From JAAEQG01 sp023133475 (GTDB taxonomy: Bacteria; Planctomycetota; Phycisphaerae; UBA1845), in assembly GCA_030631415.1 (NCBI GenBank), contig DAOVLE010000073.1, positions 1-20,649 on the forward strand: a DNA stretch of 20,649 bases, read 5' to 3'. A program made the translations under genes and the position numbers. The notes below the pieces were generated by a model. The model searched no databases and had not been told where the DNA came from. It worked only from the letters and a program-made list of their open reading frames with translations. Shown piece after piece: positions 15,371 through 20,649 of the stretch. Position 1 is the first letter of the stretch, and each line of letters opens with the position of its first letter.

Positions 15371-17890
15371 TCACGGCAGAGCACCACACCCCTGTGATCG
15401 CCGCCACGATTGGGACAACCTGCTGATCCATGCACTGCCCACCGCAGACACTACAAGAGCAAGGATTATGCTGCACGGGCGCACTACCACTCCCAGCACA
15501 ACGATAACACAAAAACTGATCACTATCACTAATGCCACCAACAGCACACCGATCAACCCGATACGCAACCAAGTGCGATTATCGCCGAAAAGCAGACCAA
15601 TAAATACCCCAACCACCGACAAGCACAAGAGCAACATCCGCTCCAGACGGTCGGGTAGCGGCACTGATCTGACCAGGCCGTTGAGCAGATCGCTCAGCAC
15701 CGCCGCGTGCATGTAGCAACTGAATTCCTCGCGCCCGCCCGCCTCGTCAGCCAATTTGCGCCTGTCGGGCTTGCGCGTGCTGGTCAGGCGATTGTCACCG
15801 ATGAGAACCACCTTGCCGGCGAACCATTTGCCGAGCGTGGCTTCATCAGCCGCAAAAACCTCATGATACCCGACGGTATGCCGAGCCAACACCTCCGGAG
15901 CCGGCAGCAGAGTGCGGAAAAACGCCTCCTGCGACTCGCCTGTCGGGTCCATTCCGGACTGCCGCGGGCGTCTCCCGACGTACTCGTCGCCGCACCAGAC
16001 ACGGTCCACCTCGGGCAGCCATTGGGCACCTTCCGGGGCATTGGGGTCCCCACGCCGATACCATACCTCCAGAAACGGCTCGCCCTTGTGCCAGACCAGA
16101 TGAGGCCTATAGCCCCGATGCCGGTAGGCGGCGTAAGTGGCGAGGGCAAGGGAGGGGGCCATCGGATAGGGAGGAAGGTCGCGGGCCAAAACCGCATTGT
16201 AAACCATACCACCGGTTTCGAGCAGATATGCCGAACCCACATCGTCGGCCTGAGCAACGATTGGTCGGCTGAGCATCGCCGGTCTGTTCCACTCGTTCCT
16301 TCTGGTGTACCCGACGATAATCTGCCCGCCGGCGTCTTGTAACGCCTTCATGCCCTCCACAAGCCGGGCGTCAAACTCCTCGTGCTCATTGCGGAAGAAG
16401 ATGTCCCAAGCCACCACCTCCGGGCCGATCTCGGCCAAACGCCGCATCAGGGCACCGTGCAAAACCCGCCAGCTCTTGAGGTTCGACGCCGAAACACCAT
16501 CCAAAGCCTGCCCCGCCGCCAGCTCGTCAATGAGCCCATACGTCGTATCGTCGAGGGCGATGACCACCAGTTCCTCAGGCCAACCCGGGGAATCGAGCCG
16601 TTGCCGCAATGCAACCGCCTTGGATTCGAGCATCCGCTCAAACGTCCGAAAGGGATGCCCGAAATGCAGTGAGTTGACAGACAGCACCAGCACGCCAGCC
16701 ACCACGATGGCACGGGCTGTCCAGGGATGACGGCTGACCGCCCGGCGGGCCTGCTTGTGGGCGGTGTATAGCAGACTGTCACGCCGGGCATGAATCGGCA
16801 GGCCGTCGAGGTGCAAAGCAAGGTCTTGCTCCATTTCACCCGCCGATTGATAGCGGCGTTGCGGCTCCTTCGCCAATGCCTTGAGCACGATGGTCTCGAC
16901 GTCGTTGTCGATTTTCCGGTTTATTGCGGATGGTTTGCCCGGCTCGGTTTCGGCGATAGTGCGGAGCACTTCGGGCAAATCACCAGCCACATCGTAAGGA
17001 TATTCGCCCGTGAGCATCTCGTAGAGAATCACACCCAGTGAATACACGTCGCTACGGTTGTCGATAAGATTCGGGATGCCCTTGGCCTGCTCGGGCGAAG
17101 CGTAGGCCAAGGTGCCCATGAACTCGCCGGTGAGCGTGAGCGGGTCCGCATCAGCCAATTCGGCACCGGCAGCTTTAGCCAGCCCGAAATCCAGAATGTG
17201 CGGCTCGCCGGATTGGTCGATCAGGATGTTGCCGGGCTTGAGGTCGCGGTGGATCACATCACTCTGGTGAGCATAATCGACCGCCGAGCAAATCTTGCGA
17301 AACAGCCGCAGCTTCTCATCCACACCCAACTTTGCCCGTGACAGATACTTGCTCAGCGATTGACCGTCGATGTACTCCATGGCGAAGTAGTGTCGGCCGT
17401 CGTCGGTCACGTCGCTGTCGTAGAGCGTGACGATGTTGGGATGACGCAGGGTGGCGACCAGGTTGATCTCCCTCTCGAACCGGTGCCGTTGCCGAGTCGA
17501 GGCGTAGGGGCCGTGCAGCAACAGCTTCAGCGCCACAGTGCGGTTGGGCGTCTTTTGAACCGCCTTATAGACAATGCCCTGCCCACCACGATGAATCTCC
17601 GACAGGATCGTGTAATCACCCACCGATCCCATCTCCGGAGTCGTCGCAGGCGCAGTGGAACTCCCCAAAGCCACGGTATCCGCTTCCGATGCGTAGGTTG
17701 GGGTGATCTCGTATGCGTCTTTTATGATCTGAAAGAGGTGGTTTTCCTGCCGGCGCGTACGATATTCAGCCCGGCATCGCTCGCACTGGCCCAGATGGGA
17801 CTCGGCACGCGCTTTTTCCTCCGCGGGCAAGGTGCCGGCTAACAATTCCCCTATCTCAGCGGGTTTCAGGCACGCATCCACACCATCCAC
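15371..17890 (-). CDS. Ser/Thr protein kinase with N-terminal zinc-finger motif and C-terminal CHASE2 sensor
   Basis: An 839-residue transmembrane kinase. At the N-terminus C7 and H32-x3-C36-x2-C39 form a zinc-finger pattern seen in zinc-binding anti-sigma (zf-HC2-type) domains. The PknB-type kinase domain follows: glycine loop around 101-106 (RGGQGI), K122, C-helix E141, HRDLKPGN (214-221), DFG (234-236) and a SPE in place of APE; all catalytic residues are present. A membrane helix lies near residues 390-408. Next comes a CHASE2 domain (ELVVIALDDTTYGLIDELAA and onward, to ~700), an extracytoplasmic sensor. Three closely spaced C-terminal helices follow, as is usual after CHASE2. GGAG (on the complement, 17899-17902) is 8 nt before GTG 17890. 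The gene is bracketed by inverted 168-bp repeats. Its likely partner is the ECF sigma factor downstream; the phosphorylation target is not known. Confidence 0.95.
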   Translation of the reverse strand: MDGVDACLKPAEIGELLAGTLPAEEKARAESHLGQCERCRAEYRTRRQENHLFQIIKDAYEITPTYASEADTVALGSSTAPATTPEMGSVGDYTILSEIHRGGQGIVYKAVQKTPNRTVALKLLLHGPYASTRQRHRFEREINLVATLRHPNIVTLYDSDVTDDGRHYFAMEYIDGQSLSKYLSRAKLGVDEKLRLFRKICSAVDYAHQSDVIHRDLKPGNILIDQSGEPHILDFGLAKAAGAELADADPLTLTGEFMGTLAYASPEQAKGIPNLIDNRSDVYSLGVILYEMLTGEYPYDVAGDLPEVLRTIAETEPGKPSAINRKIDNDVETIVLKALAKEPQRRYQSAGEMEQDLALHLDGLPIHARRDSLLYTAHKQARRAVSRHPWTARAIVVAGVLVLSVNSLHFGHPFRTFERMLESKAVALRQRLDSPGWPEELVVIALDDTTYGLIDELAAGQALDGVSASNLKSWRVLHGALMRRLAEIGPEVVAWDIFFRNEHEEFDARLVEGMKALQDAGGQIIVGYTRRNEWNRPAMLSRPIVAQADDVGSAYLLETGGMVYNAVLARDLPPYPMAPSLALATYAAYRHRGYRPHLVWHKGEPFLEVWYRRGDPNAPEGAQWLPEVDRVWCGDEYVGRRPRQSGMDPTGESQEAFFRTLLPAPEVLARHTVGYHEVFAADEATLGKWFAGKVVLIGDNRLTSTRKPDRRKLADEAGGREEFSCYMHAAVLSDLLNGLVRSVPLPDRLERMLLLCLSVVGVFIGLLFGDNRTWLRIGLIGVLLVALVIVISFCVIVVLGVVVRPCSIILALVVSAVGSAWISRLSQSWRRSQGCGALP

Positions 17891-17902
17891 ACCATCCGCT
17901 CC

Positions 17903-17939
17903 GCGCTAGGCCCGGCATTTATGCCGGGTAAACAAGGCC
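17903..17939. repeat. CCCGGCATTTATGCCGGG palindrome, copy 1
   Basis: GCGCTAGG followed by an 18-bp palindrome (17911-17928) and then AAGGCC a few bases on. It recurs at 20521-20556 and again, cut by the window, at 20637-20649. This copy lies immediately upstream of the kinase start codon and could be an operator or a small extragenic palindrome. As a repeated unit the latter is more likely. Confidence 0.85.
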
Positions 17940-17962
17940 TCACTGTTCTGAAAAAAGGCCCT

Positions 17963-18130
17963 GTAGGGTGGGTGAAGCTTCGCGGAGCGAAGCGTAACCC
18001 ACCGCGCCGGCTAATAAGTCCAAGGTCCCTAGTCCAAAGTCCAAAACCAACGGGACCTTGGACTTTGGACCTTGGACTCGTCCCTGAATGGTGGGTTCCA
18101 CCTCGCTCCGCGAGGTTCCACCCACCCTAC
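17963..18130 (-). repeat. Complete 168-bp composite repeat, copy B (inverted relative to copy A)
   Basis: Read on the complement it begins GTAGGGTGGGTGGAACCTCG and matches copy A almost throughout. Small differences in the number of GTCCAA-type units cancel, so both copies measure 168 bp. It lies 73 bp upstream of the kinase start. Together the two copies form an inverted pair enclosing the kinase gene and little else. Confidence 0.93.
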
Positions 18131-18410
18131 GTCTGCCCCCCTTTTCATGGTTTCCAGGTGCCGCCGGAGGCGGCATGACGACTGCGTTCATGAGTAATCC
18201 AGGCTAAACGATAATCAGCATACGCCGCCGGCGGGCATAATCAACCGAAAAAAACGCCGGCGAGGGCATAGGCGCCCCCTCTCACATCCTCTCCTTGTTG
18301 CCTTATTGCCTTGTTGCCTCGTTGCCTTGATCTGACACGCTCTGAGCCTTACCCTAACACACTGACCGGCAGGTCAAATCCGTTGTGCTACGGGGCGAGA
18401 GGATGTGACG
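18131..18410. other. Intergenic region upstream of ispF
   Basis: No gene is supported here. It contains a GCCGCC-GGA-GGCGGC hairpin (18161-18175), a run of four imperfect TTGCCTTGT-type units (about 18296-18330), and a short palindrome TGACC-GGCA-GGTCA (18363-18376) about 35 bp before the ispF start that might be an operator. The promoter for ispF-cysS probably lies here, but no convincing -35/-10 pair was found. Confidence 0.4.
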
Positions 18411-18911
18411 ATGGCCGAGCAATGGCGTGTGGGGATCGGTTATGACATTCACCGGCTGGTGGACGGCCGGCCTCTGATCCTGGGCGGGATCGAGATCGAC
18501 TTTCCCCGGGGTTTGCTGGGCCACAGCGACGGTGACGTCCTGCTACACGCGGTGGCGGACGCTCTGCTGGGGGCTGCCGGCCTCCCGGATATCGGTGAGA
18601 TGTTTCCCGACACCGATCCGGCATACAAAGATGCCGATAGCCGCGAATTGCTGGCTGATGTCGTGCGCAAGGTTGCCGCCGCAGGTTATCAGGCCAACAA
18701 CCTCGACTGCATCGTACATGCCGAACAGCCGAAATTAAGTAAGCACAAGGGCCGCATGGTGCGGGCCATCGCCGATATCGTCGGGCTCGAGCCCGCAGCC
18801 GTGAACGTAAAAGCCAAAACCAACGAGAAACTGGGACCGGTGGGAGCGGCACAGGCTATTAGTTGCACGGTAGCCGCCTCACTCAGTCCGCTGACCAACA
18901 AACCGTCGTAA
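18411..18911 (+). CDS. ispF: 2-C-methyl-D-erythritol 2,4-cyclodiphosphate synthase
   Basis: A 166-residue enzyme of the MEP (non-mevalonate) isoprenoid pathway. It converts 4-diphosphocytidyl-methylerythritol 2-phosphate into methylerythritol cyclodiphosphate with release of CMP, in the cytoplasm as a homotrimer. The metal-binding residues are visible: D12 and H14 in GYDIHR, and H46 in GHSDGDVLLHAVADALLG. The region DIGEMFPDTD and the C-terminal KAKTNEKLGPVG with GAAQAISC are also typical. AGAGG (18398-18402) is 8 nt before ATG 18411, so this start is preferred over the in-frame GTG at 18405. The length is normal. cysS follows 10 nt after the stop, so the two form an operon. Confidence 0.97.
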   Translation: MAEQWRVGIGYDIHRLVDGRPLILGGIEIDFPRGLLGHSDGDVLLHAVADALLGAAGLPDIGEMFPDTDPAYKDADSRELLADVVRKVAAAGYQANNLDCIVHAEQPKLSKHKGRMVRAIADIVGLEPAAVNVKAKTNEKLGPVGAAQAISCTVAASLSPLTNKPS

Positions 18912-18921
18912 GGGGCAACAA

Positions 18922-20442
18922 ATGTCGATTCGAGTCTACAACACGCTGACCAATCAGAAAGAACCGTTCGAGCCGCTCCAACCCGGCAAGGTCGGAATGT
19001 ACGTCTGCGGGCCGACGGTCTACAAGAACAGCCACATCGGGCACGCCGTAGGGCCGGTGATCTTCGATGCCATCAAACGTTATCTGACTTCCAGCGGCTT
19101 TGACGTCACGCTGGTGATAAACGTCACCGACGTGGAGGACAAGATCATCGCCGAGTCGCTCGCCCAAGGCCGACCACCGTTCGCCCTGGCGGAGGAGGTT
19201 ACCGATAACTACCTCAAAGCCATCGACCAACTCGACGCCCGCGAAGGCATCAACCATCTGCCCAAAGTCTCCACCCATATGGACGACATCATCAAGCTTA
19301 TCGAGCGGATCATCGAGCGCGGCTTCGGATACGAGGTGGACGGCGACATCTACTTTGACGTAGCCAAGGATCGTGAATACGGAAAGCTGTCCAACCGCCG
19401 GTCTGAAGAGCAGTTCTGCCAGCGCGAGCTCGAATCAGGCCAAAAGCACAACCCCGGCGACTTCGTGCTCTGGAAGGCAGCCAAACCCGACGAACCGGAG
19501 GAGGTCAAATTCGACTCACCGTGGGGCAAAGGGCGTCCCGGCTGGCACATCGAGTGCTCAGCCATGAGCATGCGCTACCTGGGCGAATCGTTTGACATCC
19601 ACGGCGGCGGGATGGACCTGATCTTCCCGCATCACGAAAACGAGATTGCCCAGGCGGAGTGCGGCACGGGCAAGCCGTTCGCCAAGTACTGGATGCACAA
19701 TGGCCTGACCCGCTTCAACACCAAGAAAATCAGCAAGTCGGACGCTGATATGGCTGCGGCTTTGGAGAAAATGACCCTCAGCACGCTGCTCGATGAGTAC
19801 GGCGGTGAGTTGCTGCGGTTCTTCATCCTGGGCACTCACTATCGCCGCCCCATCGACTTCTCCGACGAAGAGATGGAAGCCAAACGCAAAGGGCTAGCCA
19901 CCTTCCACCGCCTCTTCGAGCGGGTCGAACGCATGACCGGGCAAAGCCCCCACGAAAACGTCGAGCCATCCACCGAGACGCTGCAAAGCCTCGCCTCGGT
20001 TTCGGATGAAGCCCGCCAGTTGATCGACGAGGTCGGACAGCACCGCGAGCGTTACACTCAGGCGATGGACGACGACTTCAACACCGCCGCCGCCATCGCC
20101 GCCATGTTCGACCTGGCCAGCCGGATCAACCGTTACATCGACACCCAAAAGCTCGAGGGCGGCAAGGACGACAAGCAGCAGGCGGTGGCGTTGGAGTCCG
20201 CTCGGCAACTGGTCGCACTGGGCCGCCTGATAGGCCTGTTCCTCCACCCACCGCAGTCAGCAGTAGCCGGCGACGACACCGGATTGCTCGACGACGTGAT
20301 GCATGTGCTCATCGACGTCCGTGCCCACTGCCGCAAGAACAAAGACTTTGTCGCCGCCGACATGATCCGCAACCGCCTCGGCGAGATAAAGATAACCCTG
20401 GAGGACCGCCCCGACGGCACCATCTGGCGTCACGGCGACTGA
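18922..20442 (+). CDS. cysS: Cysteinyl-tRNA synthetase
   Basis: A 506-residue class I aminoacyl-tRNA synthetase that charges tRNA-Cys with cysteine in the cytoplasm. It shows HIGH (38-41) in NSHIGHAVGP and KISKS (269-273) for ATP binding. The zinc ligands C29, C212, H237 and E241 have the same spacing between the last three as in the Escherichia coli enzyme. The C-terminal helical domain, needed for tRNA contacts, is present, and the length is slightly above the usual ~460-500. GGGG (18912-18915) lies 6 nt before ATG 18922. It is co-transcribed with ispF, a common neighbour in bacteria. Nothing appears broken. Confidence 0.98.
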   Translation: MSIRVYNTLTNQKEPFEPLQPGKVGMYVCGPTVYKNSHIGHAVGPVIFDAIKRYLTSSGFDVTLVINVTDVEDKIIAESLAQGRPPFALAEEVTDNYLKAIDQLDAREGINHLPKVSTHMDDIIKLIERIIERGFGYEVDGDIYFDVAKDREYGKLSNRRSEEQFCQRELESGQKHNPGDFVLWKAAKPDEPEEVKFDSPWGKGRPGWHIECSAMSMRYLGESFDIHGGGMDLIFPHHENEIAQAECGTGKPFAKYWMHNGLTRFNTKKISKSDADMAAALEKMTLSTLLDEYGGELLRFFILGTHYRRPIDFSDEEMEAKRKGLATFHRLFERVERMTGQSPHENVEPSTETLQSLASVSDEARQLIDEVGQHRERYTQAMDDDFNTAAAIAAMFDLASRINRYIDTQKLEGGKDDKQQAVALESARQLVALGRLIGLFLHPPQSAVAGDDTGLLDDVMHVLIDVRAHCRKNKDFVAADMIRNRLGEIKITLEDRPDGTIWRHGD

Positions 20443-20450
20443 GCACAATT

Positions 20451-20491
20451 GTAGGGTGGGTGGAGCCCGCCGTAGGCGGGCGGAACCCACC
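20451..20491 (+). repeat. Solo 41-bp hairpin module after cysS
   Basis: It shares the outer bases GTAGGGTGGGTGGA and GGAACCCACC with the left end of copy A (15194-15234) and has the same 41-bp length. Its inner stem is GCCCGCC-GTA-GGCGGGC instead of ACCTCGC-GGA-GCGAGGT. It starts 8 bp after the cysS stop and might help stop or protect the ispF-cysS mRNA, though no T tract follows. Confidence 0.88.
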
Positions 20492-20520
20492 GCGCTGGTT
20501 GGTGGGTTCCACCTCGCGTT

Positions 20521-20556
20521 GCGCTAGGCCCGGCATTTATGCCGGGTGAGAAGGCC
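20521..20556. repeat. CCCGGCATTTATGCCGGG palindrome, copy 2
   Basis: It has the same GCGCTAGG lead, 18-bp palindrome (20529-20546) and trailing AAGGCC as the copy at 17903-17939. A third copy begins at 20637 and runs off the window end. Confidence 0.88.
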
Positions 20557-20567
20557 GAACGAAGAAA

Positions 20568-20616
20568 CCCCCCCGTTCCGCCCCGCCGTCTTCGGCGGCG
20601 GGGCGGAACGGGGGGG
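20568..20616. repeat. Very strong G/C-rich hairpin (21-bp perfect stem)
   Basis: Positions 20568-20588 (seven C residues, then GTTCCGCCCCGCCG) pair perfectly with 20596-20616 around the 7-nt loop TCTTCGG. No T run follows on the + strand. On the - strand TTTCTTCG follows, so it could be a weak terminator for a gene beyond the window, or simply another extragenic palindrome. Confidence 0.85.
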
Positions 20617-20649
20617 GCAAAGGCAACCACTCCAATACCCGGCATAAAT

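Noticed and set aside
20568..20616. Intrinsic terminator for ispF-cysS
   Set aside because: The hairpin is strong but no T run follows on the + strand, so it is listed only as a palindrome.

Overview
The window looks like a chromosomal piece of a high-G+C bacterium of the Planctomycetota, possibly a Phycisphaerae-like lineage. This is inferred from gene content: a Ser/Thr kinase with an N-terminal zinc-finger segment and a C-terminal CHASE2 sensor, an ECF sigma factor of planctomycete style, a giant polytopic HflK-like protein, and abundant dispersed extragenic hairpin repeats. No rRNA, tRNA, CRISPR array or transposase gene was seen.

Layout. (1) Positions 1-750 hold no convincing protein gene. 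They contain a dispersed repeat, a candidate structured small RNA with its own promoter-like and terminator signals (about 222-484; the fold resembles 6S RNA), and a structured leader with a 17-bp perfect inverted repeat. (2) 751-2574 (+) encodes a short two-AAA+-domain Clp/Hsp100-like protein whose first ATPase domain has lost key residues. (3) 2675-3643 (-) is an ABC-2 type permease, divergent from the main cluster. (4) 3854-13229 (+) is the main cluster. It holds three consecutive SPFH/Band-7 proteins (a seven-helix HflK-like protein, an HflC-like protein and a second HflK-like protein with a native His6 N-terminus), an ABC ATPase with a repeat-bearing tail, an ABC-2 permease with a large middle loop, and a membrane-anchored helical-repeat protein. 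(5) 13377-17890 (-) is a signalling block: kinase, secreted protein of unknown function, ECF sigma factor. (6) 18411-20442 (+) carries housekeeping ispF and cysS.

How the genes may work together. The six co-oriented genes and the divergent permease suggest a membrane complex in which an SPFH scaffold surrounds or organises an ABC-2 transporter, with the helical-repeat protein as a partner. No FtsH protease, the usual partner of HflK/HflC, is in the window. In the signalling block, the kinase has an anti-sigma-like zinc motif and a CHASE2 domain. It could sense an extracytoplasmic signal and act on the ECF sigma factor encoded two genes downstream. Both ideas are inference from context.

Repeats. 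Intergenic spaces are filled with a family of hairpin modules: 21-22-bp and 41-bp palindromes with a GTAGGG(T/C)GGG edge, and a palindromic core rich in GTCCAAGGTCC. Two complete 168-bp composites lie in opposite orientation tightly around the kinase gene.
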